DNA of 64,000 nt from Streptomyces sp. WMMB 322 (GCF_900090145.1 NZ_FMHI01000001.1:124001-188000); one strand, 5' to 3'. Counted from the first letter of the stretch, positions 32,623-42,298 are shown. Notes: generated from the letters alone by a model not told the origin. Made by a program: numbers and translations.

Positions 32623-33312
32623 ATGTTCAAGCACGGACTCCGTCGCCGTCTTGCCCTGCTGGCCTCCGCGACGGCGCTGCTGCTGCCGCTCGGGATCGCC
32701 CAAGCGGGCGCCGTCACGCCCGCCACGGCGACAACCGCGTCCGCCGAAGGGCCGATTCCCGGCGCGTACATCTCGCCCTGGGGGAGCGCGGACGTTGAGA
32801 TCTCCCCGCAGGCCCAGCGGTGGCTGCAGAAGGAGGGCATCGCCCTGGAGGCCATCAGCCCGTTCACAATGCACCCCGACGGCAAGGGCTTCAGCATGCC
32901 GATCGGATCGACGGCCGGCGACGGCCTCGATTCCAAGGGCCGCATCTACTACCCCGGCGGTCTGAGGCTCCACCACGCCGAATCCGGTCAGACGGTCACC
33001 CTGAAGCCGACGTGGATTCGTGTCATGCCCCGGCCGGGGTACTCCGCGGGCCTGGAGGTGAACGGCCGGACGTTCTCCGAAGAGACGCAGATCGCCGACA
33101 CCGACTACTTCGAGGCGATGAAGGGCGCCCGCCCCAGCCCGACCGGTTTCCGACTGGAGAAGATCCCCTTCTACTTCACACAAGAGGTCGAAGACCTGAT
33201 CGAGGCGCACAGCGACATCGACGCTCCCGACGGAGGCACGCCTCTGGGCACGCTCACACCGCACTTCGACTACATCCCGGGGAAGCCGGCCTTCCCCGGC
33301 CTGCCAGGCTGA
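32623..33312 (+). CDS. Secreted protein of unknown function
   Basis: This 229-aa protein has a clear signal peptide (MFKHGLRRRLALLASATALL, cleavage after AGA near residue 30). The mature part reads GPIPGAYISPWGSADVEISP onward and is beta-rich, without cysteines. I do not recognise a family. ATG 32,623 has GGAAGGG about 10 nt upstream; the open frame before it is not coding. A strong hairpin follows. Its promoter region is shared with the DUF4331 operon, so co-regulation is possible. Confidence 0.8.
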   Translation: MFKHGLRRRLALLASATALLLPLGIAQAGAVTPATATTASAEGPIPGAYISPWGSADVEISPQAQRWLQKEGIALEAISPFTMHPDGKGFSMPIGSTAGDGLDSKGRIYYPGGLRLHHAESGQTVTLKPTWIRVMPRPGYSAGLEVNGRTFSEETQIADTDYFEAMKGARPSPTGFRLEKIPFYFTQEVEDLIEAHSDIDAPDGGTPLGTLTPHFDYIPGKPAFPGLPG

Positions 33313-33344
33313 CACGTACCTGTTCCGCGACCAGCGATGCAGCG

Positions 33345-33377
33345 GCACCCGCCGCCGGGCGCACCGGCGGCGGGTGC
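33345..33377 (+). terminator. Terminator hairpin of the secreted-protein gene
   Basis: GCACCCGCCGCCGG (33,345-33,358) and CCGGCGGCGGGTGC (33,364-33,377) form a perfect 14-bp stem with a 5-base loop, 33 bp after the stop. The remaining sequence to 33,784 shows nothing I can name. Confidence 0.75.
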
Positions 33378-33784
33378 ACGCCTGAGCATCGCCTTTCCCC
33401 CGAAGGCCCGCCGTACAGCCGGCGCACCGTCGAGCCGGTGAAGCGGCGCCCGGCATCCGCCCGCCGCCGCTCGTCTTCCTTCCTTGCCGCCCGCTGCTCC
33501 GAGGGCATCGCCCGTCCCCGTGTGCTCCGCCGTGGCCTCCAGTCCCGTGCACCCCAAGTGCGCACCCGCGCGCAGGTGTTCAGTGCCGGCGTGAGCGTGA
33601 CGTGCCGTGGGTGGCTTTGCCCTTCGCCGTCCGCCGCGGCCTTGGGCATCGCGGTTCAGGAAGCTTCCGGCCCCCCGATGTGATCGTTCCGCTTTCACCC
33701 CTGCCCCGGTCCGTCAGCGCCCGTAGGGCCGGCCGGTTCGGCGGGCACGACGCAATGCCTGCTGTGGGTGCGACACCGTTGAGA

Positions 33785-33813
33785 TTGCAATACCGAACCA
33801 CTCGGTTTAGATT
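33785..33813 (+). promoter_or_regulatory. Promoter with TetR-type operator for the F420-type oxidoreductase
   Basis: TTGCAA (33,785-33,790), a 17-bp spacer and TAGATT (33,808-33,813) make a good promoter. The spacer holds ACCGA-ACCAC-TCGGT (33,793-33,807), an inverted repeat. Most of the same sequence, CCGA-GCCAC-TCGGTT, lies in front of the TetR gene at 42,335. The coming and going of that repressor therefore probably controls both. Confidence 0.6.
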
Positions 33814-33856
33814 TTAGCCAACACGGTCACGCACATCCCTTGGAAGGGGCCACCCC

Positions 33857-34555
<699 letters not shown>

Positions 34556-34651
34556 CCGCCCGGACCGTCGCAAGTCCCCGGCCCCGGTGGCCGGTTGGCC
34601 GACTGGTCCGGACGCGCGAGATACCCGGTTGCTGCAGGTCTGTCCCGCCCC

Positions 34652-34692
34652 GGCCCCGGGGGAGTGCCCGCACGGACACCCCCCCCGGGGCC
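34652..34692 (+). terminator. GC-rich hairpin after the oxidoreductase gene
   Basis: GGCCCCGGGGGAGTG (34,652-34,666) pairs almost perfectly with CACCCCCCCCGGGGCC (34,677-34,692). It lies between the oxidoreductase stop and the next promoter, so it probably ends that transcript. Confidence 0.6.
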
Positions 34693-34730
34693 GGCCCAGT
34701 GCGAATGGTCTGCGATTCATTCCAAGTCCC

Positions 34731-34769
34731 TTGACAGTCTGACACTTTTAGCTTTGAGTGACAGAATGT
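34731..34769 (+). promoter_or_regulatory. Promoter and TetR-type operator of the molybdenum hydroxylase operon
   Basis: TTGACA (34,731-34,736) is a consensus -35 box; TTGAGT (34,754-34,759) is a possible -10. CTGACACT (34,739-34,746), 12 bp, then TGACAGAATGT (34,759-34,769) matches, at identical spacing, the site in the promoter of the TetR gene at 42,113 (CTGACACT, 12 bp, TGTCAGAACGT). This suggests that TetR protein represses both. Confidence 0.65.
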
Positions 34770-34792
34770 CGGAGGAGCGCAGGGAAGACCAC

Positions 34793-37390
34793 GTGACAGT
34801 GACCGTCAACGGCCGCAGGCACGCGGTCGACGGAGAGACGGAAGACGACTCGGTCGTCGGCATGGTCCGGGACACACTCGGGCTGACGGGGACGAAGCTG
34901 GTGTGCGGCGCGGGTGTGTGCGGCGCCTGCACCGTCCAGGTGGACGGGGCTCCCATGGCGAGCTGCCTGCTGCCCTGCGCCGCGGTCGACGGCCGCTCGG
35001 TGACCACCGTCGAGGGTCTGGCCGGCGACCATGCCGTCCAGCGAGCCTTCGCTGCGCACGACGCACTCCAGTGCGGGTACTGCACCCCCGGCTTCGTCAT
35101 GGAGGCCGCCGCGTTCGTCGACCGCTGGCGGGCCCGCAACGGTGACACGGCCCCCTCCCGCGCCGAGATCGCCGACGCGATGGCGGGTCACCTCTGCCGG
35201 TGCGGCGCCTACGAGGGCATCTACGCCGCCGTCGCGGCCGCGTGCACCGGGGCACATGACCTCGAACTGCCCGGCTCCCGGGGCCCGCGGGTGGAAGCGA
35301 TGGAGAAGGTCACCGGCCGGGCCCGCTACACCACCGACGTACGCCTCGACGGCCAGCTCGAGGGCGTCATCGTCCGCTCCACAGCAGCCCACGCCGTGGT
35401 CCGCTCGGTGAGCGCCCCCGGCATGACCGTGGTGGACCTGCTGCCGGACGACCGCACCGTGCGCTACGCCGGGCAGCCGGTCGCCGCGGTAGCCGCACCG
35501 ACCCTCGCCGCTGCCAGGTCCGCGGCCGCCCGCGTACAGGTGGAGTACGACGAACGGCCCGCCGCGCTCGATACGGCACAGGCCGACGCTCCGGTCATCT
35601 ACCCGTCGAAGGCGAGCAGGCGCGACGCGCCGGTGTCCGCCGAGGGGCCCGTCATGCCGGCGCGATGGCACGGCAACGTGCGCGGGCCGACCTCGATGAG
35701 CCGGCACGGCCGCACGGCCGCCACCCGGGTCGACGAGGCCCGGCGGGGCGGCGATTCCCGGCTGGTCTCGGGGACGTTCACCACCGCCGTGCAGACGCAC
35801 ACCCCACTGGAACCCCACGCCTGCGTCGCCCGCTGGGACGAGGACGGCGACCTGCACCTGTACGTCTCCAGCCAGGCCGTCGGCGTCGTTGCCAAGGAGG
35901 CGGCGAAGCGGTGGAACCTGCGCCCGGAACAGGTGCACGCCGTCGCCGAACACGTCGGCGGCGGCTTCGGGGCGAAGCTCGCGCTCACGTCCGAGGTCGT
36001 CGCCGCCGTCGAACTCGCCCGTTCCCACGGCGCCCCGGTCAGGGTGGTCCTGGACCGCTCGGAGGAGCTGACGGCGACCGGCAACCGGCCCGGCACCCGT
36101 ACCGAGCTGAGCATGCTCGCCGACCGTGAAGGCAACCTCGCCGCATTGACCATGGACGTCTACGGCCACGGCGGCGTGTCGGTGGCCTCGTCCGTGGCCT
36201 CCCTGGCCCGGCTCATCTACGGCAACGCCCCGCGCCGGCTGCGCGACTTCGACGTCGTCACCAACCACCCTCCGGGCACGCCGTTCCGCGGGCCCGGCGG
36301 CCCGCCGATGGCGTGGGCGCTGGAGCAGGCCGTCGACGAGATGGCGCACCGCCTCGGTGAGGACCCCATAGCCCTGCGGCGCCGGTGGGACGGCAACCCC
36401 AAGCGGCACGCCCTGTACGACTGGGCGGCGGCACTTCCCGTCTGGGCGAAGCGCCCGTCACCGGGCTCGCAGCACGGACGGTTCCGCAGGGGAGTCGGGG
36501 TCGCCGCCGCCAACTGGCTCTACTTCCTCGACCCCGGCACCTCCGTCGAACTCACGGTCTCCGGCGGTGTGGTGTGCGCCCGTACGACGACGCAGGACAT
36601 GGGCACCGGCATCAGGTCCGTCATCGACGGCGTCGTCCGCGCCGAACTGAACCTGCCGCCCGAGCGGGTCCGCGTCGAGGTGGGGAGCACCGGCACCGTC
36701 CACGGCCCCGCCTCCGGCGGAAGCCGCACCACGACCTCGGTCGCACCCGCGGCCCGTGACGCCGCCCGCCGGCTGCGCGCCGCCCTCAGCTCACGCGACA
36801 CCGCCGGCGCCGGTGACGGCTCCGACGCCGCGTCCTTGCTGCCGCTGCTCGACGAGGCCGACGGCCTGCGCGTCGTCGGCAACCGGGCGCGGGACCGGGG
36901 CGGTTACGTCACCCCGTTCGCGCTCGACGACCTCGCCCTCGGCCGCGGCTTCAGCGGCGCCGTGCACGTCACGGAGGTCGAGGTCGACACCCTGCTCGGC
37001 AAGACACGCGCCACCCGGGTGTGGGGAGGCATCGCCGTGGGCCACATCTACGCCGAACAGCTCGCCCGGAGCCAGTGCGAGGGCGCGGTCATCCAGGGCA
37101 TCGGCTACGCGCTGTACGAACAGCGGCACACCGACCCGGGGACCGGGATCGTGCTGACCGAAAACCTTGAGGACTACCGCATCCCCGGCATCGGCGACAC
37201 CCCCGAGATAGACATCCACTTCCACCACGACGGCTGGGACCACGTCACAGGCCACGGTGTCGGACTCGGTGAGGTCGCCACCATCGGCGTCGCCGCCTCC
37301 GTGGGCAACGCCGTCCACGCCGCGACCGGCTGGCGCCCCCGTGACCTGCCGATACGGCCCGACCGGCTCCTCGAAGGGACAGGCCAGTGA
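34793..37390 (+). CDS. Molybdenum hydroxylase, fused 2Fe-2S and Moco subunits
   Basis: This 865-aa enzyme belongs to the xanthine dehydrogenase/aldehyde oxidoreductase family, which hydroxylates aldehydes or N-heterocycles with water. The first 150 residues are the two [2Fe-2S] domains: CGAGVCGACTVQVDG and CGYCTPGFVMEA...LCRCGAYEGI. The rest is the molybdopterin domain from RVEAMEKVTGRARYTTDV, with GGGFGAK and the late GVGLGEVATIG holding the catalytic Glu. I chose GTG 34,793: AGGGAAG lies upstream and MTVTVNGR is a typical start; ATG 34,766 is an alternative that would lie in the operator. Most bacterial relatives keep the two as separate subunits. The FAD subunit follows by GTGA overlap. 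Confidence 0.88.
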   Translation: MTVTVNGRRHAVDGETEDDSVVGMVRDTLGLTGTKLVCGAGVCGACTVQVDGAPMASCLLPCAAVDGRSVTTVEGLAGDHAVQRAFAAHDALQCGYCTPGFVMEAAAFVDRWRARNGDTAPSRAEIADAMAGHLCRCGAYEGIYAAVAAACTGAHDLELPGSRGPRVEAMEKVTGRARYTTDVRLDGQLEGVIVRSTAAHAVVRSVSAPGMTVVDLLPDDRTVRYAGQPVAAVAAPTLAAARSAAARVQVEYDERPAALDTAQADAPVIYPSKASRRDAPVSAEGPVMPARWHGNVRGPTSMSRHGRTAATRVDEARRGGDSRLVSGTFTTAVQTHTPLEPHACVARWDEDGDLHLYVSSQAVGVVAKEAAKRWNLRPEQVHAVAEHVGGGFGAKLALTSEVVAAVELARSHGAPVRVVLDRSEELTATGNRPGTRTELSMLADREGNLAALTMDVYGHGGVSVASSVASLARLIYGNAPRRLRDFDVVTNHPPGTPFRGPGGPPMAWALEQAVDEMAHRLGEDPIALRRRWDGNPKRHALYDWAAALPVWAKRPSPGSQHGRFRRGVGVAAANWLYFLDPGTSVELTVSGGVVCARTTTQDMGTGIRSVIDGVVRAELNLPPERVRVEVGSTGTVHGPASGGSRTTTSVAPAARDAARRLRAALSSRDTAGAGDGSDAASLLPLLDEADGLRVVGNRARDRGGYVTPFALDDLALGRGFSGAVHVTEVEVDTLLGKTRATRVWGGIAVGHIYAEQLARSQCEGAVIQGIGYALYEQRHTDPGTGIVLTENLEDYRIPGIGDTPEIDIHFHHDGWDHVTGHGVGLGEVATIGVAASVGNAVHAATGWRPRDLPIRPDRLLEGTGQ

Positions 37391-38400
37391 AACCGCCATC
37401 CGACCTCGACGACATCGTCCGCACCATCGGCGAGTGCGGCGGCGAACTGCGCGCCGGCGGCACCGACGTCATGGCACGTCGGCGCGTCAGGCGCACCGCC
37501 GGCCCCTTCGTCGACCTGCTGGGCGTGCCTGCCCTGCGCGGCGTCACCTGGCGTCCGGACGGCTCCGCGCGCGTCGGCGCAATGACCACCGTCATGGAGA
37601 CGGCCGACGATCCGCGGCTGCGCGCCGCCTACCCCGCACTGACCGCCACCGCCGGAGCGCTGGCCACGCCGCAGATCCGCACCGCCGGAACCCTCGGCGG
37701 GAACCTTCTGCAACGCAACCGCTGCGCGTACTACCGCAATCCGCACTTCACGTGCTTCCAGACCGGCGGCGACACCTGCCCCAGCAGGGACGGCCTTCAC
37801 CTGTACTCCGCAGTCGTCGAGCAGGGCCCCTGCATCGCGCCGCACCCGTCCTCGATCGCGATGGCGCTGCTCGCCTACGACGCGCACGCGGACGTCCACA
37901 ACCGGGGCCGTATGCCGGTGCGCGACCTCTACGGCGACGGCACGGACCCGACCCGCGACCACCTGCTCCCGCCCACCGACGTGCTCCTCGCCGTCGACCT
38001 CCCCGCGCCGGTGCCCGGCGAACGGGCCGCCTACCACCGCGCCATCAGCCGGGCGGAAGCGGAGTGGCCGCTGGTCGAGGCCGTCGCGCGGGTCGTTCTC
38101 GACGGCACCACCGTCACCAGCGCCGCCGTCGCCGTCGGCGGTGTCGCCCACACCCCGCTGCGCCTGCCCGAGGTCGAAGCGGCGCTGACGGGAGCAGCGG
38201 CCACGCCGGAGAACCTGCTCGCCGCCGCGGCGACGGCGACGAGCAGATGCACCCCGCTTCCGCAGACCGGATACAAGGTCGGCCTGCTGCGTGACACCGT
38301 CCTGCATGTGCTGGAGAAGGCCACCGCCGTCCCGGACGGCGAAGCGGAACGCCCCCGTGCAGGGCGTACGGAGGGACTCCAGGAAGGCGGCACGGCGTGA
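37387..38400 (+). CDS. FAD-binding subunit of the molybdenum hydroxylase
   Basis: This 337-aa protein belongs to the CO dehydrogenase flavoprotein/XDH FAD family. It contains ELRAGGTDVMA, the FAD-binding RTAGTLGGNLLQRNRC and the C-terminal domain (AVAVGGVAHTPLRLPEVE). Four cysteines in RCAYYR...FTCF...DTCPS...GPCIAP match the extra [4Fe-4S] cluster seen in PaoB-type subunits. It passes electrons from the Fe-S centres to an acceptor. GTG 37,387 overlaps the preceding stop, and its own end overlaps the epimerase start. Confidence 0.88.
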   Translation: MKPPSDLDDIVRTIGECGGELRAGGTDVMARRRVRRTAGPFVDLLGVPALRGVTWRPDGSARVGAMTTVMETADDPRLRAAYPALTATAGALATPQIRTAGTLGGNLLQRNRCAYYRNPHFTCFQTGGDTCPSRDGLHLYSAVVEQGPCIAPHPSSIAMALLAYDAHADVHNRGRMPVRDLYGDGTDPTRDHLLPPTDVLLAVDLPAPVPGERAAYHRAISRAEAEWPLVEAVARVVLDGTTVTSAAVAVGGVAHTPLRLPEVEAALTGAAATPENLLAAAATATSRCTPLPQTGYKVGLLRDTVLHVLEKATAVPDGEAERPRAGRTEGLQEGGTA

Positions 38401-39056
38401 AGGTGATCGTCTTCGGAGCGACCGGCATGGTCGGGCAGGCGGTGTTGCAGGCATGTCTGCTCGACCCCGGCGTCGACTCCGTCCTCGCGGTCGTACGACG
38501 CTCCACCGGACGGCACTTCGGCAAGGTCCGCGAACTCGTGCACGGGGACTTCCACGACTTCTCCGCCATCTCCGGTGAACTCTCCGGGTATGACGCCTGC
38601 CTCTTCTGCCTCGGCGTCTCCGCCGTCGGCATGGACGAAGCGGCCTACAGGCGCGTCACCTTCGACATCACCATGGCGGCGGCCCGCGTCCTTGCTGAGC
38701 ACAACCCGGGCATGACCTTCGTCTACGTCTCCGGGCAGGGCACCGACAGCACCGAGAGCGGCCGGAGCATGTGGGCACGGGTGAAGGGTGCGACGGAGAA
38801 CGCGCTGCTGGACCTGCCGTTCTCGGCGTACATGTTCCGCCCCGGCTACATCCAGCCGCGCGGTGTCACGTCCGGGACGAAGCTCTACAGAGCGGTGTAC
38901 GCGGTGACCCGCCCCCTCTATCCCGTCCTGCGCAGGCTCCTGCCGAACAGTGTGACGAGCAGCGACCGGGTCGGGCGTGCGATGGTCACCGTCGCCAGGA
39001 CGGGCGCGCCCAAGCGGGTACTGGAGACCCGCGACATCAACGAACTCGGCGCGTAG
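38397..39056 (+). CDS. NAD(P)-binding epimerase-like protein
   Basis: This 219-aa short-chain-like protein has GATGMVGQAVLQACL at the N-terminus (Rossmann GxxGxxG) and resembles NAD-dependent epimerase/dehydratase and NmrA-like proteins. The expected catalytic YxxxK is not evident: around SGQGTDSTESGRSMWARVKG tyrosine is replaced. It may thus be a nucleotide-sensing or assembly protein. The GTG overlaps the FAD-subunit stop, so it belongs to the hydroxylase operon. It converges with the gene at 39,186. Confidence 0.8.
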   Translation: MKVIVFGATGMVGQAVLQACLLDPGVDSVLAVVRRSTGRHFGKVRELVHGDFHDFSAISGELSGYDACLFCLGVSAVGMDEAAYRRVTFDITMAAARVLAEHNPGMTFVYVSGQGTDSTESGRSMWARVKGATENALLDLPFSAYMFRPGYIQPRGVTSGTKLYRAVYAVTRPLYPVLRRLLPNSVTSSDRVGRAMVTVARTGAPKRVLETRDINELGA

Positions 39057-39185
39057 GGCGGGAGAACCCCGGCAGTGGGAAGTTACTGCCCCGGCAGCGG
39101 GAGACCGCCGCCGGGGAGCGAGTCGGCTCCGGCAGGCTGCCCCTGTGCCGGAACGCCATGAGGCGGCGCACCGGCTTGCGCGGGT

Positions 39186-40238
39186 TCACATCACGTCCGT
39201 GCGCCGGACTCCGTCGATCTCGAGGACGAGGTCCGGCCCGTAGACGGATGCCGGTGTCTGGAAGCCCGGAGTGAATTCGCCGGCGAGGACACGTTGGAGC
39301 AGCAGGCGGGCCGTCCGCGCGGTGAACTCGTAGGCCTCGGGCCCGTGCATCGTGGCCGTCACGCGGCGTCCGTCCGGAGCTGTGGCCCGGCCCCAGATGT
39401 GGCTGCTGCCCTTGGCGAGTTCCTCTTCGTCCGGTCCCGCGGGAAGACGGCGGACCAGCGGGTCGAGCAGCCGGTACCAGGCCCGCGAGCCGAAGAGCCG
39501 GGGCAGGCGCGCGGCGAGGCGCATCAGCACCCGCACCGGCGCGGGCAGCGCCGTATAGGTGTCGATCGTGGGGATGCCGGTCGAGTGCGCGGCGGTGAGC
39601 AGGTCGGCACGCCACGGGTTGGACGCCACGGTGACGGGACCGGCACCGAAGTCCGCCTTCTTCGTGACCGCCGCCGCGCGATGGCGGACGTAGGAACCGC
39701 CCTGCCTGCGCACACCGGTGCGCGGAAGATCGCGCAGCAGCGTGGAGGCGGTGCCGCGGGAGAGGCCGCCCACGGTCTGGAACGCGATCTCGAGACGGTC
39801 GGCACCGGACAGGCGCCGGTGCAGGTGCACGGCGAGACTGTCGGTGGGTACGACGCCGAAGCCGGCGCCGGGCAGGAGCATCACCCCTGCCTGCCGGGCG
39901 CGTTCGCCGAGGCCGGCGGCGATCTCGAACTCGGGGACCTCGCCGGCGAAGTCCAGATAGTGGGTGCCGGTCTCGATGCAGGCCTCGATCAGAGGCCGCG
40001 AGGTCCGGCCGAAGGGGCCCGCGCCGTTGAGGACGACCGTGACGTCCGCGAGTCCCCTCCTCACGGCTGACGGGTCGTCGAGCGCGAACGCCCGTGTGGG
40101 CAGGCCGAGTTCACGCCCGATCGCGGCCGTCCTGTCGGGGTCACGTCCGGCGAGCACGGGACGAAGGCCCGCTTCGGCGGCGCGCGCCGCGGTGAGACGT
40201 CCCATGTAACCGGTGACGCCGTAGATCAGGGCGGTCAT
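39186..40238 (-). CDS. Saccharopine dehydrogenase-like NADP-binding protein
   Basis: This 350-aa protein starts MTALIYGVTGYMGRLTAARA, a Rossmann nucleotide site, followed by LAGRDPDR. It matches the saccharopine dehydrogenase/trans-acting enoyl reductase family, of which most members reduce lipids or are uncharacterised. No membrane helix is evident. ATG 40,238 overlaps the SRPBCC stop (ATGA). It is the last gene of the TetR-SDR-SRPBCC operon. Confidence 0.8.
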   Translation of the reverse strand: MTALIYGVTGYMGRLTAARAAEAGLRPVLAGRDPDRTAAIGRELGLPTRAFALDDPSAVRRGLADVTVVLNGAGPFGRTSRPLIEACIETGTHYLDFAGEVPEFEIAAGLGERARQAGVMLLPGAGFGVVPTDSLAVHLHRRLSGADRLEIAFQTVGGLSRGTASTLLRDLPRTGVRRQGGSYVRHRAAAVTKKADFGAGPVTVASNPWRADLLTAAHSTGIPTIDTYTALPAPVRVLMRLAARLPRLFGSRAWYRLLDPLVRRLPAGPDEEELAKGSSHIWGRATAPDGRRVTATMHGPEAYEFTARTARLLLQRVLAGEFTPGFQTPASVYGPDLVLEIDGVRRTDVM

Positions 40239-40714
40239 GCCGGGGCCCTCTCCGCGGTCCGTACGAGTCCTTCGAGCCAGCGCTGGTGCTGGCGGTGCAG
40301 CCCTCGGCGCATCAGCGGGGCGATGAGCCTGGCCGCCAGGCCCCGCTGGACCTCCTCGGTGACGATGACGCTGCCCCCGTCGCCGGCGGGCCGGATCTCC
40401 CAGCGGTGGTATCCCCGCGAGCCGAGGGCTCTGCCGTCCCAGGCCAGGCGGCCCGGCGGGAGGAACTCCCGCACGGTGCTGGTGACGCGCAGGCCGAAGG
40501 TGGTCCAGTGGAACGTCCTGCCGTCGCCGAGCCGGTCGTATCCGGGCTCGATGGAGACGTTGCGTGAATTGGAGTACCAGCGCGGCCAGTTCGCGGCGTC
40601 GATGAGGACGGGCCACAGCCGCTCGGGCGGCAGGCTCGTACGGATCTCGTTGTGCGAGAAGACGGGGCTGCGGGCCGGTTCGTAACCGCGTGGCCAGCCG
40701 TGCCCGGTGTTCAC
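40235..40714 (-). CDS. SRPBCC (START-like) lipid/ligand-binding protein
   Basis: This 159-aa protein has the polyketide cyclase/SRPBCC fold: FSHNEIRTSLPPERLWPVLI at the start and ALGSRGYHRWEIRP, then SVIVTEEVQRG and the long C-terminal helix. The family binds hydrophobic ligands. GTG 40,714 overlaps the SDR stop. Its substrate is unknown; the operon suggests oxidoreduction of a hydrophobic compound. Confidence 0.8.
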   Translation of the reverse strand: MNTGHGWPRGYEPARSPVFSHNEIRTSLPPERLWPVLIDAANWPRWYSNSRNVSIEPGYDRLGDGRTFHWTTFGLRVTSTVREFLPPGRLAWDGRALGSRGYHRWEIRPAGDGGSVIVTEEVQRGLAARLIAPLMRRGLHRQHQRWLEGLVRTAERAPA

Positions 40715-41547
40715 GTGCCCGTCCTGAACTGCATGCGGAGGTAGGCGTCGAACACGCCGGCGCCCAGCAGCCGGCGTGTGTGGACGAGGAGCTTCGCGGC
40801 AGGCGTGACGACGTAACGGGTGCGGGGACGGCGCGCGGTGGCTGCGTGCTCGATCGTCCTGGCGACGGTCTCGGGGGTGGCCGAGAACAGGTTCGAGCTG
40901 TAAGAGGTCTCCATCTGCTTCTCGTTGGCCGTGCGGAGGGCGGCGTACGGGCCGGACGGGGTGGCCGAGGCGGCCATCGTCTCGGCCGCGGTGGCGCCGA
41001 ACGCGGTGCGGATCAGACCGGGTTCGATCAGGCTGACCTTGACCCCGAAAGGTGCCGCCTCGAAGCGCAGGGCGTCGGTGATGGCCTCCACCGCGTACTT
41101 GCTGGCGTGGTAGTAACCGCCCACGGGGAAGACCAGACGCCCGCCCATGGAACCGACGTTGACGATCCGGCCGCGGCCTGCTGCGCGCATGCCCGGCAGG
41201 ACGAGCTGGGTCATGCGGGAGAGTCCGAAGACGTTGGTCTCGAACTGGCGGCGCACACCGTCCAGTCCGGTCTCCTCGATCGTGCCGTACTCGCCGTAGC
41301 CGGCGTTGTTGACCAGCACGTCCACGGCTCCGTGTGCGTCCTCGACCTCCTTGACGGCGGCCTGCATGGACGCCTCGTCCGTGACGTCCAGCGCGAGGGT
41401 GTGCGCTCCGGCATCGGCGAGAGCCGACAGGGACGCGGTGCTCCGGGCCGTGGCATAGACGGTGAGGTCCTTGCGCCGGACAAGGCGCTCGGCAGTGGTT
41501 CTGCCGATCCCGGAGGACGTGCCGGTTATCAGTACGGTCTTGGTCAT
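40711..41547 (-). CDS. Short-chain dehydrogenase/reductase
   Basis: This 278-aa classical SDR has TGTSSGIGRTTAERL (nucleotide binding, residues about 8-22), ALDVTD, NNAGYGEYG and the catalytic YHASK, with S in VGSMGGR. TARST after the second strand suggests NADP(H). ATG 41,547 overlaps the TetR stop (ATGA), so the repressor and this enzyme are co-translated. The reaction is an oxidation or reduction of an alcohol/ketone; the substrate is unknown. Confidence 0.88.
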   Translation of the reverse strand: MTKTVLITGTSSGIGRTTAERLVRRKDLTVYATARSTASLSALADAGAHTLALDVTDEASMQAAVKEVEDAHGAVDVLVNNAGYGEYGTIEETGLDGVRRQFETNVFGLSRMTQLVLPGMRAAGRGRIVNVGSMGGRLVFPVGGYYHASKYAVEAITDALRFEAAPFGVKVSLIEPGLIRTAFGATAAETMAASATPSGPYAALRTANEKQMETSYSSNLFSATPETVARTIEHAATARRPRTRYVVTPAAKLLVHTRRLLGAGVFDAYLRMQFRTGT

Positions 41548-42113
41548 GACGGATCCTTGAGGGTGTCGAGGCCGGCGACGATGAGCGCCACTCCCTGGCG
41601 CAGCCGGCGCAGCGGTGTTTCGGGTGCGGAGAGGTCGGCCTCCAGGCCGCGCGTCAGCGCGAGCAGGAGTTCGGCGACCTCCCTGGAGTCGATGTCCGGG
41701 TGGGCCTGCCCCAGGGTCTCGGCGAGCAGGTCGTACATCGCCTCGTCGTACTCGGTGATCAGGTCCGCGGACGCGCGGGCGTCGATGCTGAGGAGTTCGG
41801 CGGCGTGTGCGGGGCTGTCCCGCCACACCGTCATCACCAGGTCGAGCTTCGCCTCGAGCGCGGCGGTGAGCTGCCCGGTGAGGTCCGGCTTTCCCGCGGC
41901 GGCCCGGCGTGAGGCCGTCAGCGCCTCGTCCAGCATCCGCCGCACGAGGCGCCGGAAGGCGTCCTCCTTGTTGCGGACGTACTGGTAGACCGCAGGGCGG
42001 GACATGCCTGCCTGCTGTGCGAGATCGTCCATGGTGGTGCGGCGCACTCCGTGCCTGGTGAAGCACACGTAGGCGGCATCGAGAATCTTTCCCACTCGCT
42101 CGTCGTCCAACAT
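41544..42113 (-). CDS. TetR-family repressor 1
   Basis: This 189-aa protein has an N-terminal TetR HTH (KILDAAYVCFTRHGVRRTTM, then LAQQAGMSRPAVYQYVRNKE) and an alpha-helical ligand domain. There is no Shine-Dalgarno site at ATG 42,113. TATAGT lies 6 bp upstream, so the transcript is leaderless. The operator in this promoter recurs in front of the molybdenum hydroxylase operon (34,739-34,769). It therefore probably controls that operon and its own SDR-SRPBCC operon. Confidence 0.88.
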   Translation of the reverse strand: MLDDERVGKILDAAYVCFTRHGVRRTTMDDLAQQAGMSRPAVYQYVRNKEDAFRRLVRRMLDEALTASRRAAAGKPDLTGQLTAALEAKLDLVMTVWRDSPAHAAELLSIDARASADLITEYDEAMYDLLAETLGQAHPDIDSREVAELLLALTRGLEADLSAPETPLRRLRQGVALIVAGLDTLKDPS

Positions 42114-42114
42114 G

Positions 42115-42148
42115 CTGACACTATACGTTCATCATGTCAGAACGTCAA
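42115..42148 (-). promoter_or_regulatory. Promoter and operator of TetR 1
   Basis: Leftward, TTGACG (complement of 42,143-42,148), 17 bp and TATAGT (complement of 42,120-42,125) form a near-consensus promoter. CTGACA (42,115-42,120) and TGTCAG (42,135-42,140) are a perfect inverted repeat covering it. Confidence 0.7.
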
Positions 42149-42189
42149 ACCGGGCGACTGTGCGACATCGCGACGTCGCGACAGGCAAG

Positions 42190-42225
42190 GCCCGGCCGAG
42201 TGCCCGGCCGAGTGCCCGGCCGAGC
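42190..42225. repeat. Three tandem 12-bp repeats in divergent TetR region
   Basis: GCCCGGCCGAG(T/C) occurs three times head to tail with no gap at 42,190-42,201, 42,202-42,213 and 42,214-42,225. The repeats lie between the two divergent tetR genes and do not belong to either promoter core. They may be simple slippage or a binding array. Confidence 0.6.
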
Positions 42226-42298
42226 GCTCCGCCGCGCGTCCTGCCGCGCGTCCCGCACTCCGGAAGCGCACCCTCCCACCCGCGCGGTTATCCGTCCC

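Noticed and set aside
34595..34792. Longer N-terminus of the molybdenum hydroxylase
   Set aside because: It would pass through a GC-rich hairpin and the promoter; the [2Fe-2S] domain starts normally at MTVTVNGR.
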